Source of the DNA: Leifsonia tongyongensis
GTDB lineage: Bacteria; Actinomycetota; Actinomycetes; Actinomycetales; Microbacteriaceae
NCBI RefSeq assembly: GCF_010686705.1
Contig: NZ_JAAGWY010000002.1
Span: 396,001-460,000 of the forward strand
DNA: 64,000 nt
Direction: 5' to 3'
Below are positions 1-8,166 of this stretch, piece after piece. The first letter of the stretch is position 1. Each line of letters starts with the position of its first letter. Position numbers and translations under genes: made by a program. The notes below the pieces were generated by a model, which saw only the letters and a list, made by a program, of their open reading frames with translations, ran no database searches and had not been told where the DNA came from.

Positions 1-277
1 TCTCCTTCGCGATGAGCGCGTGCTCACTGTCGCGCTGGCTGCTCACCGACACGTACTCGCCGAGGGCCATCGAGACCGCGCCGCCGACCAGCCCGGCAAG
101 ACCGGCCGTGAGGATGGGTGCGAAGGCGCTGGTGGCACCGGCGACACCGACGACGATGGCGGCGACGGAGACGATCCCGTCGTTGGCGCCGAGGACGCCC
201 GCCCGCAACCAGTTGAGCCGCTGCGCGAGGCCTTCGCGGTGCGGCTCGTCGTCGTGTAAACCGTTCTCAGTCGTCAT
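1..277 (-). CDS. VIT1/CCC1-family transporter, N-terminal part (runs off window)
   Basis: The first 92 residues of a membrane protein of the VIT1/CCC1 (vacuolar iron/manganese transporter-like) family; the rest lies beyond base 1. Visible hallmarks are a charged, His-containing N-terminus, then LNWLRAGVLGANDGIVS, which is the family's typical first helix, a second hydrophobic stretch rich in Gly/Ala/Val, and the GEYVSVSSQRDSE segment that follows helix 2. Family members move Fe2+ or Mn2+ across membranes; the substrate here cannot be read from sequence. The ATG at 277 sits 6 nt downstream of a TAGGCT hexamer, so the transcript is probably leaderless. It is transcribed in the same direction as the helicase upstream but separated from it by a tandem repeat, so probably is not its operon partner. 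Confidence 0.85.
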   Translation of the reverse strand, partial: MTTENGLHDDEPHREGLAQRLNWLRAGVLGANDGIVSVAAIVVGVAGATSAFAPILTAGLAGLVGGAVSMALGEYVSVSSQRDSEHALIAKE

Positions 278-283
278 GACACA

Positions 284-289
284 AGCCTA
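284..289 (-). promoter_or_regulatory. -10 element of a probable leaderless promoter (VIT-family gene)
   Basis: TAGGCT on the minus strand, 6 nt before the ATG at 277, places the expected transcription start on or next to the start codon. No ribosome-binding site is visible between them. No good -35 hexamer is seen. Confidence 0.5.
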
Positions 290-316
290 GAACGAGACAC
301 CGACAGCTCCGCGCAC

Positions 317-435
317 GGAGCCCGGTGCTGGGAGCCCGGCCTAGGAGCCCGGCCTAGGAGCCCGGCCCTGGAGCCCGGCCCTGGAGCCCTAGCCCTGGAG
401 CCCCGCCCAGGAGCCCGGCCTAGGAGCCCAGCCGC
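317..435. repeat. 13-bp GGAGCCCGGCCTA tandem repeat, about nine units
   Basis: Imperfect direct repeats of a 13-bp unit start at 317, 331, 344, 357, 370, 383 (14 bp), 397, 410 and 423; an extra G at 330 separates the first two. Most units keep GGAGCCC and vary in the last six bases (GGCCTA, GGCCCT, AGCCGC). The array fills most of the space between the VIT-family gene and the helicase, and its last units overlap the helicase 3' end: the helicase stop codon (420-422) is the CTA end of unit 410-422, and unit 423-435 encodes its final residues. Confidence 0.85.
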
Positions 436-2249
436 CGCCTGAGGAAGTCGATCCGCGCCTGCAACTGCGTGACGCTGGCCTGCGCGACCGCAGGACCCCC
501 GCACACCCGCCTCAGCTCGGCGTGCACGAGGCCGTGCGCTTCACCGGTGTTTTTCGCGTACAGCCCGACCAGGCTGTTCAGCAGGCTGCGCTGCTCCTTG
601 AGGTTGCGGTACAGGGGCGCCGGCGGGTGTGCGGCATTCTCGGCGCTTCCTCCGTGCTGCGGTCGCGACGACCCCCGACGAGCCTGTCGGGCCTGCCGCT
701 GAGTGAGGAGTTCGTGTACCTGCTCCGGTTCGAGAATGCCGGGCAGCCCGATGAAGTCGTGTTCTTCGTCACTTCCCGGGACCGCGTAACTGCCGAATTC
801 GGCGCCGTCGTACAGCACTCGATCGAAGTTCGCCTCAGACGCCAGCGCTTCGAACGCGAAGAGGTCCTGCAGACGGTCCGACGCCTTGTCGTCCCGGTTC
901 GCTTCGGCGACCATGGCGTCTTCGGGGTTGTAGAGGTCACCTTCTTCGTCACCGGTGCGGATGCGGTCGAGGGCATGATCCCTTTCGAGTTCGAGCTGCG
1001 CCGCGAGACTCATGAGCATCGGGACGTTCGGCAGGAACACCGACGCGGTCTCACCGCGCCGGCGGGCTCGGACGAAACGCCCGATCGCCTGGGCGAAGAA
1101 CAGGGCGGTGGATGCACTGGTCGCGTACACGCCGACGGACAGCCGCGGCACGTCGACACCTTCTGACACCATGCGCACCGCGACCATCCACCGCGTCGTG
1201 CCTTTCGAGAACTCTTCGATGCGGTCGCTGGCCTCCTTCTCGTCGGAGAGGACGACCGTCACCGGCTCTCCCGTGAGCTGGCGGAGGATGTCGGCGTAGG
1301 CACGCGCGGTGTAGTGATCGGTGGCGATGACGAGGCCACCTGCATCCGGAATCGAATTGCGTACCTCGGTCAGCCGACGGTTCGCGGCACTCAGCACGGC
1401 CGGGATCCATTCGCCTTTGGGGTCGAGCGCGGTCCGCCATGCCTGCGAGGTGATGTCTTTGGTGTTGCCTTCGCCGAGGCGCGCCTCCATCTCGTCGCCC
1501 GCTTTGGTGCGCCACCGCATGTGCCCGGCGTAGACCATGAAGATGACCGGGCGCACGACACCGTCTTCGAGGGCGCGACCGTACCCGTAGTTGTAGTCGG
1601 TCTGCGAGGTGCGGATGCCGTGGCGGTCGGGCAGGTAGGTCACGAACGGGATCGCCGCTGTGTCGGACCGGAACGGGGTTCCCGTGAGGGCGAGGCGCCG
1701 GGTTGCGGTCTCGAACGCTTCGCGGATGCCGTCGCCCCAGTTGAGGGCGTCTCCGCCATGGTGGACTTCGTCGAGGATCACCAGAGTGCGATACGAATCG
1801 GTGATGTCACGGTGCAGGCTCGGCCGCATGGCGACCTGGGCATAGGTGACGGCGACGCCCTTGTAGTGCCGCCCGTAACGGCCGTCGGCGTTCCTGAAGG
1901 TCGGGTCGAGCCGGATGCCGACCCGTTCGGCGGCCTCTGCCCACTGCCTCTTGAGGTGCTCGGTCGGTGCGACGACGGTCACGCGCTCCACCACGCGTCG
2001 CGCGAGGAGTTCCGTAGCGAGCCGGAGTGCGAACGTGGTCTTGCCGGCCCCCGGCGTCGCTGCGGCGAGGAAGTCACGAGGCTCGTGTACGAAGTACGCG
2101 TCGAGAGCTTCCGCCTGCCACGCGCGCAGCTTGCGTGCCGTCCCCCAGGCCGCGCGCTCCGGGAAGGACGGTGACAGGTGCTCCGCGGCGAAGGTACCGA
2201 CATGTGCACCCGGGCGTTCGGGTGTCGGCGGCGAGGTCGGTGTATCCAC
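420..2249 (-). CDS. DEAD/DEAH-box SF2 helicase (type III restriction res-like)
   Basis: A 609-residue superfamily 2 ATPase. Motif I (TPGAGKTT, about 65-72), motif II DEVH (160-163), motif III TGTPFR (189-194), motif V VSEGVDVP (361-368) and motif VI QAIGRFVRA (387-395) are all present in order, so both RecA-like domains look intact. The last 200 or so residues are acidic then basic and match no domain I recognise; no nuclease motif is evident. Its ATP-driven DNA or RNA remodelling substrate is unknown. There is no methylase or nuclease partner next to it, so a restriction role is not supported. The GTG start at 2249 lies 8 nt after a TAAATT hexamer. The 3' end, including the stop, lies in the 13-bp tandem repeat. 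Confidence 0.85.
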   Translation of the reverse strand: MDTPTSPPTPERPGAHVGTFAAEHLSPSFPERAAWGTARKLRAWQAEALDAYFVHEPRDFLAAATPGAGKTTFALRLATELLARRVVERVTVVAPTEHLKRQWAEAAERVGIRLDPTFRNADGRYGRHYKGVAVTYAQVAMRPSLHRDITDSYRTLVILDEVHHGGDALNWGDGIREAFETATRRLALTGTPFRSDTAAIPFVTYLPDRHGIRTSQTDYNYGYGRALEDGVVRPVIFMVYAGHMRWRTKAGDEMEARLGEGNTKDITSQAWRTALDPKGEWIPAVLSAANRRLTEVRNSIPDAGGLVIATDHYTARAYADILRQLTGEPVTVVLSDEKEASDRIEEFSKGTTRWMVAVRMVSEGVDVPRLSVGVYATSASTALFFAQAIGRFVRARRRGETASVFLPNVPMLMSLAAQLELERDHALDRIRTGDEEGDLYNPEDAMVAEANRDDKASDRLQDLFAFEALASEANFDRVLYDGAEFGSYAVPGSDEEHDFIGLPGILEPEQVHELLTQRQARQARRGSSRPQHGGSAENAAHPPAPLYRNLKEQRSLLNSLVGLYAKNTGEAHGLVHAELRRVCGGPAVAQASVTQLQARIDFLRRRLGS

Positions 2250-2318
2250 TTGGAACCAATTTACCGGCTCCCACTGACACCTTCGGCACCGCCAGCTTCG
2301 GCGGGTGTCCGGGCCGAC

Positions 2319-3137
2319 TCAGACGGACGGCTGCGGGATGATCGGGTCGGCCATCTCCAGGGAGGTGACGGTCGCCTCGATTCCTGCATCCTTCAGAGCG
2401 TTCGTCACCGCCACGACGACGTTGGACGTCACGGCCTCCCACGCCGAAGGGTCATGCCAGAAGTCGACGCCGAACGTCATCCGGTCGCTTCCCGACTGTG
2501 TCGCCCGCACCTGCACGGGCTGGTCACCCAGTCCGTCGGCGGATGCGGCGGCCTCCGCGACGAGGGCCGACAGCGTCGCGAAACGCTCGGTCGTCAGCAT
2601 CCGCACCTGGATGCTCGTGCGCAGGGCCCCGCGCTCGCTGAGGTTCACCAGCGGATTGTCGACGACGAGGGAGTTCGGGATGTGCACACTGCGGCCGTCG
2701 ATGGTGTGGACGATCACCGAGCGCGCGGTGAGGTCCTGCACAGAGCCGACGTAGCCCTGGATCTCCACCCACTGGCCGACATCGATCGGGCGCCGGGACT
2801 GCAGCACGATCGCAGCTCCCCAGTTGGCGGCGATGTCGCGCAGTGCGAGGGCCGCGATCAGCCCGATGATGATGACGCTGACGATGAGCGGCTGCAGGTT
2901 CGCACCCAGGAACGCCAGCGCGACGCCCACGCCGAGCAGCACGATGAGGTATTTCACGATGCGGGCGAGCAGTGCGACGAGGGCGCTGCTCACCCTGGGC
3001 CATCGGCGTCCGACGGCGAGTACGGCTCTCTTGGCGAGGGATCCGAACACGAACCCGGCGATGAGCGCGAGGACCGCGAGGAGGATGTCCCAGCCGGAGA
3101 GGTTCGCGCTTTCGAAGAAGGCCGCGATCTTGTCCAT
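2319..3137 (-). CDS. Small MscS-family mechanosensitive ion channel
   Basis: A 272-residue MscS-like channel that would release solutes on hypo-osmotic shock. Hydrophobic helices occur at about 15-35 and 55-75, followed by the pore-lining helix TM3 and the conserved start of the beta domain (ALRDIAANWGAA, then RRPIDVGQWVEI) and IPNSLV. The cytoplasmic alpha/beta region follows and ends normally. I chose the ATG at 3137; an in-frame opening further upstream would add 79 low-complexity Arg-rich residues that run into the divergent SulP promoter. It is divergent from the SulP gene and lies 69 bp after the helicase start region. Confidence 0.88.
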   Translation of the reverse strand: MDKIAAFFESANLSGWDILLAVLALIAGFVFGSLAKRAVLAVGRRWPRVSSALVALLARIVKYLIVLLGVGVALAFLGANLQPLIVSVIIIGLIAALALRDIAANWGAAIVLQSRRPIDVGQWVEIQGYVGSVQDLTARSVIVHTIDGRSVHIPNSLVVDNPLVNLSERGALRTSIQVRMLTTERFATLSALVAEAAASADGLGDQPVQVRATQSGSDRMTFGVDFWHDPSAWEAVTSNVVVAVTNALKDAGIEATVTSLEMADPIIPQPSV

Positions 3138-3205
3138 GACGGCAGTAAAGCAGCAGGTGCGCGCCGACTGTGGTCGGCGCGCTGGTCGCGATTCGGGGCG
3201 ACGGC

Positions 3206-3211
3206 TATGCT
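3206..3211 (+). promoter_or_regulatory. Candidate -10 element for the SulP transporter gene
   Basis: TATGCT in the 109-bp space between the divergent mscS-like and SulP genes. It would start a transcript near 3218 with a leader of about 30 nt. The matching -35 is poor, so this is a moderate call. Confidence 0.35.
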
Positions 3212-3246
3212 CGCACTCGACGGGCGTGCGGTCGAAAGGTCGAATC

Positions 3247-4953
3247 GTGAGCGAAGACGTTCTCAACCCGGAGGCCAGGCCGCGACTGCTCCTGCCGGGG
3301 CTCACGATGCACAACGTCGGTCGGGAGCTTCTCGCCGGTGTCACGCTTCTCGCGATCGCCGTGCCGGTCAACATCGGCTACTCGCAGATCGCCGGGCTCC
3401 CCGCGACGGCCGGGCTCTACGCCCTGATCGTCCCCGCCGCGATCTGGGCGCTCCTCGTCTCGTCGAGGCAGCTGGTCGCCTCTCCCGACGCTGCTGCGTC
3501 GGCGCTGGTCGCATCATCGTTGGGCGGGCTCGCCGTGGCCGGAGGGAAGGACTACGCGACCCTCGCCCTCGCGCAGGCGATCATCGGCGGCGTCATGTTC
3601 TTCGCCTGTGCGTTCTTCAAGCTCGGGTTTCTCGCGAACTTCCTTTCGAAGCCCATCCTGACGGGCTTCGTCGGAGGTCTGGCCCTCGACATCCTGCTCG
3701 ACCAGGTCGCGAAGATGCTCGGCGTGAAGATCCATTCCGGCGAGGAGTTCCTCGTCAAACTGGGCGAGTTGTTCACCGGGCTGCCGACGGTGAACCCCTG
3801 GTCGGTGCTGATCTCCGTATCATCGATCGCGATCATCCTCCTCGGCCGGCGGTGGCTCGCGCGTGTGCCCTGGGCACTTGTCGTGCTGGTGCTGTGGACC
3901 ATCCTGGATGTGTCAGCCGGACTCGAGAACCAGGGGGTCGCGGTCCTCGGAACGATCCAGGCGGGGCCGCCGAAGCTCACCTGGCCGATCATCGACTGGA
4001 GCATGTGGCTCGCTCTCATACCGAGTGCGGCAGCGCTGACCGTCGTCGCGATGGGCGAGGGGCTTCTGGTCTCTCGCGCGTACGGCGCCAAACGCGACTA
4101 CCCGGTGAATCTCAACAGGGACCTGTTCGCATTCGGCGCGGCCAACGTCGCCGCCGGTGCGTCAGGCGCCTTCACGATGGGGTCGTCCACCTCGCGTACG
4201 GCGGCGATGGACCAGGCCGGCTCCCGCACCCAGGTGCCGGCCCTCGTGACAGCGGTGATCACCCTGCTGCTCGTCATCTTCGGCACGGGCCTGCTCGAGC
4301 ACATCCCCTCCCCCGTGATCGGTGCGATCATCACGGTCGCCGTCGTCCCCTTGCTCGGTTTCGGCGAGTTCGCAGCTCTCTGGCGGCTGCGCAAGTTCGA
4401 GTTCGCCGTAGCGGCCGTCTGCTTTCTCACCTCGCTGCTGCTCGGCCCGATCCAGGGCATCCTGATCGCCTTCGTCCTCGCCCTCGTCAACCTGGCGAAA
4501 TCGGCGGCCGACCCCGCCGTCGATGTGCTGAACGCCCAGGGTGTCCCCCAGGGGTCGATTCTCCCGGTCCAGGAGAGAGGAGAGGTGACCGCCCCCGGGA
4601 TCCTCGTGATCCGCTTCGCCGCGCGCGTGTTCTTCGCGAACGCGTCCGCGTTCAAGGATGCCGTCGAGGGAGCGGTGCTGGCCGCGGCGCCGGCCGAGGT
4701 CCGCCACGTGGTGATCGACTGCGAGGCGATCGGCGATATCGACGTCACCGGCGCGGACGCCGTCGCCGCGACGAAACAGTGGGTGCTCGAGCGTGGTCTC
4801 TCCTTCGGATACTGCCGGGTGCGACCCGACCTCGCCCGGGTCCTCTCCGAGTTCGGGCTCGACGCCGGATCGACGATCTACGGCACGACTCGCGACGCGA
4901 TCGCGCGGCTCAGTGCCGCCGATGCAGCACAGGGCGGCGGCGCGCAGCCCTGA
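3247..4953 (+). CDS. SulP-family anion transporter with C-terminal STAS domain
   Basis: A 568-residue SLC26/SulP permease. It begins with the family's N-terminal GLTxHNVGRELLAGVTLLAIAVP-type segment, continues through about 10-12 hydrophobic helices to about residue 425, and ends with a STAS domain (about 440-550) containing HVVIDCEAIGDIDVTG. Bacterial relatives carry sulfate, bicarbonate or dicarboxylates; the anion here is not predictable, and no carbonic anhydrase or sulfate-assimilation gene is adjacent to suggest one. The GTG at 3247 is chosen because it directly precedes the transporter sequence and follows a GAAAGG ribosome-binding-like stretch; the open frame reaches further upstream through non-homologous Arg/Ser-rich sequence. 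Monocistronic by spacing. Confidence 0.9.
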   Translation: MSEDVLNPEARPRLLLPGLTMHNVGRELLAGVTLLAIAVPVNIGYSQIAGLPATAGLYALIVPAAIWALLVSSRQLVASPDAAASALVASSLGGLAVAGGKDYATLALAQAIIGGVMFFACAFFKLGFLANFLSKPILTGFVGGLALDILLDQVAKMLGVKIHSGEEFLVKLGELFTGLPTVNPWSVLISVSSIAIILLGRRWLARVPWALVVLVLWTILDVSAGLENQGVAVLGTIQAGPPKLTWPIIDWSMWLALIPSAAALTVVAMGEGLLVSRAYGAKRDYPVNLNRDLFAFGAANVAAGASGAFTMGSSTSRTAAMDQAGSRTQVPALVTAVITLLLVIFGTGLLEHIPSPVIGAIITVAVVPLLGFGEFAALWRLRKFEFAVAAVCFLTSLLLGPIQGILIAFVLALVNLAKSAADPAVDVLNAQGVPQGSILPVQERGEVTAPGILVIRFAARVFFANASAFKDAVEGAVLAAAPAEVRHVVIDCEAIGDIDVTGADAVAATKQWVLERGLSFGYCRVRPDLARVLSEFGLDAGSTIYGTTRDAIARLSAADAAQGGGAQP

Positions 4954-5021
4954 CGCTAAGGCCGGCCCGAGCGTGCTGGCCGCGAACGTATACGTGGTGT
5001 GAAGGCGTGCAGAATGGATGC

Positions 5022-5819
5022 ATGGCCGACGTGCAGCATCCCTGGTCCCGTTATGTCGCGATCGGCGACTCGTTCACCGAAGGTATCGGAGACCCGGAGC
5101 CGCGAAGCCCCGGAGGCCACCGCGGCTGGGCGGACCGGGTCGCGGAGGTCCTCAGTAGCCAGACCGACGATTTCGCCTATGCGAACCTGGCGGTGCGAGG
5201 AAAGCTCATCAAGCAGATCCTCGACGAACAGGTGGAGCCGGCGCTCGCCTTGCGCCCCGACCTGGTGACGATCTCGGCGGGCGGAAACGACGTCATCCGT
5301 CCCGGCACCGACCCGGACCATATCGCCGCGCTCTTCGACGCCGCGGTCGCCCGGCTCAGGTCCGATGGGGCGACCGTGGTGGTGTTCACCGGCGTCGACG
5401 TCGGCTTCTCGTCCGTCTTCCGCGGTATCCGGGGAAAGGTCGCGATCTACAACGAGAACGTGCGCGCTGTCGCGGCACGCTACGACTGCATCGTCGCAGA
5501 CCAGTGGTCGCTGACCGAGATCCAGGATGCGCGGATGTGGGCGCCCGACCGCCTGCACCTCGCCCCGCTCGGCCACCACACCGTCGCTCGCATGGTGCTC
5601 GCTGCGCTGAACGTCGAGAACGACCTGCAACCGCTTCAGCCGGAACCGCTACCGGAGCGGACCTGGCGGAAGGCACGCGCGGAGGACCTCTCGTGGGCGC
5701 GCGAATACCTGGTGCCGTGGGTGGTCCGCCGCATCCGCCACCAGTCGTCGGGCGACCACATCCTGCCCAAGCGGCCCGAGGCGGCGCCGTTCACCTACCC
5801 CGGCTACCCCGGGGACTGA
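5022..5819 (+). CDS. SGNH/GDSL-family hydrolase
   Basis: A 265-residue secreted-type fold without a signal peptide, so probably cytoplasmic. Block I is GDSFTEGIGD (nucleophile Ser near residue 17), block III is GGND (about 91-94), and the C-terminal Asp-x-x-His is in PDRLHL (about 178-183). Such enzymes are esterases or lipases with varied acyl substrates; the substrate is not assignable. The C-terminal 60 residues are basic and proline-rich. The ATG at 5022 is one of three closely spaced ATGs and is the one in frame with the GDS block; CAGAAT lies 6 nt upstream, so it may be leaderless. It is convergent with the D-Ala-D-Ala carboxypeptidase gene. Confidence 0.9.
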   Translation: MADVQHPWSRYVAIGDSFTEGIGDPEPRSPGGHRGWADRVAEVLSSQTDDFAYANLAVRGKLIKQILDEQVEPALALRPDLVTISAGGNDVIRPGTDPDHIAALFDAAVARLRSDGATVVVFTGVDVGFSSVFRGIRGKVAIYNENVRAVAARYDCIVADQWSLTEIQDARMWAPDRLHLAPLGHHTVARMVLAALNVENDLQPLQPEPLPERTWRKARAEDLSWAREYLVPWVVRRIRHQSSGDHILPKRPEAAPFTYPGYPGD

Positions 5820-5836
5820 GTCGGCGTGCCTGGTCT

Positions 5837-5862
5837 TACCGGGCCTCGGTCGAGCCCGGGTA
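5837..5862. terminator. Stem-loop between convergent genes (possible bidirectional terminator)
   Basis: TACCGGGC (5837-5844) faces GCCCGGGTA (5854-5862) with one bulged G and a 9-nt loop. It lies exactly in the 45-bp gap between two convergent stop codons. There is no U-run, so it is a weak candidate. Confidence 0.35.
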
Positions 5863-5864
5863 CC

Positions 5865-7121
5865 TCAGGCCCCCAGACCGCCCGGGTGCCCCAGACGCCA
5901 CCAGAATCCCGGATCGGGAAGCTTCGACTGGAGTGCGAGCTGCGCCGTCTCGGTCTTGCCGTTGAGCGTGAACGAGACCTCGCCGACGACTTCGCCCGCG
6001 TTGCCGGTCTGCACGGGCCGGGTCTGGATCGACACGCTCACCGGTGTGTCCGACCAGACCAGGAACATCTTGGTCGACGTCGCGACGAGCTTCGATTTCG
6101 CACCCCACACTGTCGTATAGGTTCCGAAAACCTGTCCGTCGGTGGCCACGTCGACTTCATGGAAGCCGTTCTGCATGCTGACCAGCAGGGTCTTCACCGC
6201 CGCCCAGAGCGCGTCGTGGGTGGGCGCGCCGACGACTACGCCGAGCACGCGCACCGTGCTGGAGCCGACCGCGACATCCGCCGAGAACAGCAGGCAGTTG
6301 CCCGCCTGGTCGGTGTTGCCGGTCTTGATCCCGTCGATGCCGTCGACACCGAGGAGCACGTTGGTGTTCTGCTGCAGGCCGGCGCCCGGGAGGGTGGCCT
6401 CTTTCGTCGCGACGATCGACGGGAGCACGGGGTCAGCGAGCACGAGCTTCCCGATGGCGATCAGGTCTTTGGTGGTGCTGCGGCTGCCCGGGTCGAGCCC
6501 GCTCGCGTCGACGACATGGGTGCCGCTGAGGTTGTGCGACGACAGCCAGGCTTTCGCGGCCTTGAGGTAGGCGCCCACGCTTCCGAAGGCCCAGTTCGCC
6601 AGGGAGATCGCGTAGTTGTTGGCCGACGGGAGCAGCATCGCGGTGAGCGCCTGCTTCTCCGTCATCGACGTGCCGGCCACGACCGGTGCCCACGACCCGC
6701 CATCGGCGATGACCTGGTTCCACACCGCGACGTCAGCGGCGGTGAATCGGATGCTCGGACCGTCGTCACCCGCTTTGAGCGGCTTCTTCGCGAGCACCAC
6801 GAGCGCGGTGATCGTCTTCGTCATACTGGCGATCGGAAGGCTCGCGTTGGTCCCGTGGAACTCGGACACTCCCGGATAGTCGAGCGCAGTGATCGCACTT
6901 GCGCCGAATCCCGGCCAGGACAGCTGGGCGGCCGGCTGGGCGATCGCCGTCTCGTGCTCGGTGACGGCGGCGGTCGCAGGCATCGGAGCGACGAGCGACC
7001 CCGTCACGTACATCGCGCTGACCAGGAACAGGCCGAGAATGCCGAACACCACGATGCGCCGCCTGCGGTACGTTCGACGCTTCGTCGTCTCACGTGTCGC
7101 ACGGCGGGGCTGGTCTGGCAC
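5865..7121 (-). CDS. D-alanyl-D-alanine carboxypeptidase (peptidase S11, low-mass PBP)
   Basis: A 418-residue DD-peptidase that trims the terminal D-Ala of peptidoglycan stem peptides outside the membrane. A very basic N-terminus (residues 1-22, Arg/Lys/Thr) precedes one hydrophobic segment (about 23-45) that acts as signal anchor. The penicillin-binding motifs are complete: SMTK (99-102, catalytic Ser), SAN (166-168) and KTG (266-268). A beta-rich C-terminal domain follows. The start is GTG at 7121, 7 nt after TATGAT, with no ribosome-binding site, so it is probably translated from a leaderless mRNA. It is the last gene in its direction; the SGNH hydrolase converges on its 3' end. Confidence 0.93.
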   Translation of the reverse strand: MPDQPRRATRETTKRRTYRRRRIVVFGILGLFLVSAMYVTGSLVAPMPATAAVTEHETAIAQPAAQLSWPGFGASAITALDYPGVSEFHGTNASLPIASMTKTITALVVLAKKPLKAGDDGPSIRFTAADVAVWNQVIADGGSWAPVVAGTSMTEKQALTAMLLPSANNYAISLANWAFGSVGAYLKAAKAWLSSHNLSGTHVVDASGLDPGSRSTTKDLIAIGKLVLADPVLPSIVATKEATLPGAGLQQNTNVLLGVDGIDGIKTGNTDQAGNCLLFSADVAVGSSTVRVLGVVVGAPTHDALWAAVKTLLVSMQNGFHEVDVATDGQVFGTYTTVWGAKSKLVATSTKMFLVWSDTPVSVSIQTRPVQTGNAGEVVGEVSFTLNGKTETAQLALQSKLPDPGFWWRLGHPGGLGA

Positions 7122-7128
7122 GCGTTAG

Positions 7129-7134
7129 ATCATA
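7129..7134 (-). promoter_or_regulatory. -10 element of leaderless promoter for the DD-carboxypeptidase
   Basis: TATGAT, close to the TATAAT consensus, ends 7 nt before the GTG start at 7121. This spacing puts +1 at the start codon. Confidence 0.55.
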
Positions 7135-7163
7135 ATGCGAGCATCCAGTGGAAGCCCTGAAAG

Positions 7164-7207
7164 GGCCCCGAGCGTCGCAGACCCCGCCCGAACCTGGCCT
7201 CGGGGCC
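7164..7207 (-). terminator. Hairpin after the SpoU methyltransferase gene
   Basis: GGCCCCGAG (7164-7172) and CTCGGGGCC (7199-7207) are perfect 9-bp complements with a 26-nt loop, starting 7 nt beyond the methyltransferase stop. On the minus strand the hairpin is followed by CTTTCA, a weak U-tract. It separates that gene from the downstream carboxypeptidase promoter. Confidence 0.5.
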
Positions 7208-7214
7208 GCCGCGC

Positions 7215-8021
7215 TCAGCGGTCGCGGAGTGCCCAGAGCGCGACGGCGCTGGCGGATGCGAGGTTCAGCGAGTCCACGCCGTGACGCATCGGGATGGTTA
7301 CCACGGTGTCTGCCGCACCGAGTGCGTGCCGGCTGAGCCCGTCGCCCTCCGAGCCGAGAACGAGCGCGACCCGGCCGGGTGGATCGGCGGCGAACACGTC
7401 GAGGCTGACGGCGTCGTCGGCGAGTGCGAGAGCAGCGATGGTGAATCCGGCGTCGTGCAGTATCGGCGCCGCCTCATCCCATTCGGGCAGACGAGTCCAC
7501 GGCACCTGCAGCACGGTCCCCATGCTCACCCGCACACTCCGCCGGTACAGCGGGTCGGCGCAGCGGGGCGTGACGAGTACGGCATCCGCGCCAAGACCGG
7601 CGACGCTCCGGAAGATGGCCCCGACATTGGTGTGATCCACGATGTCTTCGAGCACGACCACCCGGGTGGCCGGCGCGAGCAGGTCGCGCGGGTCGGGAAG
7701 CGCCGGGCGGTGCATCGCGGCCAGGGCGCCGCGGTGCAGGTGATAGCCGGTGAGCCGTTCGAGCAACGGGCTGTCGCCGACGAAGACCGGGACCTCAGGG
7801 AAGGCCGCGAGGAGCGGCTCGACGTCGGGCAGCCACTGCTCCTGCAACAGCACGGAGCGGGGACGATGGCCGGCGGCGATGGCACGGGTGATCACTTTCG
7901 TCGACTCGGCGATGTACAGGCCGCCGGCAGGCTCGCTCACGCGTCGGAGTGCCACATCGGTCAGCCGCGAGTAGTCGTCGAGCGCCGGGTCGCTGAGATC
8001 GCTGATGCGCCTGATGAGCAT
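7215..8021 (-). CDS. SpoU/TrmH-family RNA 2'-O-methyltransferase
   Basis: A 268-residue SPOUT methyltransferase. The N-terminal about 100 residues form the L30e-like substrate-binding domain. The C-terminal knotted domain shows motif 1 NVGAIFRSVA, motif 2 LVLGSEGDGLS and motif 3 IPMRHGVDSLNLASA, whose Asn/Arg/Ser positions bind S-adenosylmethionine. Members 2'-O-methylate rRNA or tRNA riboses; the target base is not predictable. It is divergent from the sirtuin gene with 145 bp between them, and an inverted repeat lies in that space. Confidence 0.9.
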   Translation of the reverse strand: MLIRRISDLSDPALDDYSRLTDVALRRVSEPAGGLYIAESTKVITRAIAAGHRPRSVLLQEQWLPDVEPLLAAFPEVPVFVGDSPLLERLTGYHLHRGALAAMHRPALPDPRDLLAPATRVVVLEDIVDHTNVGAIFRSVAGLGADAVLVTPRCADPLYRRSVRVSMGTVLQVPWTRLPEWDEAAPILHDAGFTIAALALADDAVSLDVFAADPPGRVALVLGSEGDGLSRHALGAADTVVTIPMRHGVDSLNLASASAVALWALRDR

Positions 8022-8071
8022 GTCGGTGCCGCCGTCCTGTCGCTTCTGGTGTCCGTCGCGCTCCTACATTG

Positions 8072-8101
8072 CCAGTTGCCGGAAACAAACCGGAAAACTG
8101 G
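8072..8101. repeat. Imperfect inverted repeat in the methyltransferase-sirtuin divergent region
   Basis: Left arm CCAGTTGCCGG (8072-8082) and right arm CCGGAAAACTGG (8090-8101) are complementary except for the centre of each arm, around a 7-nt A-rich spacer. It also contains a near direct repeat CCGGAAAC / CCGGAAAAC. It lies just upstream of TACACT (8108-8113), a plausible -10 for the sirtuin gene, so an operator is one explanation. Confidence 0.5.
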
Positions 8102-8166
8102 GGTGTTTACACTCAGGATGGACGGTGCGCTTTCGTGCGTCCGTGCATCCGGATCCGGAGGTGGGG

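Noticed and set aside
278-435. CRISPR-like array
   Set aside because: The 13-bp units are contiguous without spacers, so this is a simple tandem repeat and no cas gene is near.
2178-5021. The long plus-strand open frame upstream of the SGNH hydrolase
   Set aside because: It runs through the antisense of the mscS-like gene and another frame of the SulP gene; only the part from 5022 has a recognisable fold.
8072-8101. Intrinsic terminator for the methyltransferase gene
   Set aside because: It lies upstream of both divergent start codons, so it cannot end either transcript.
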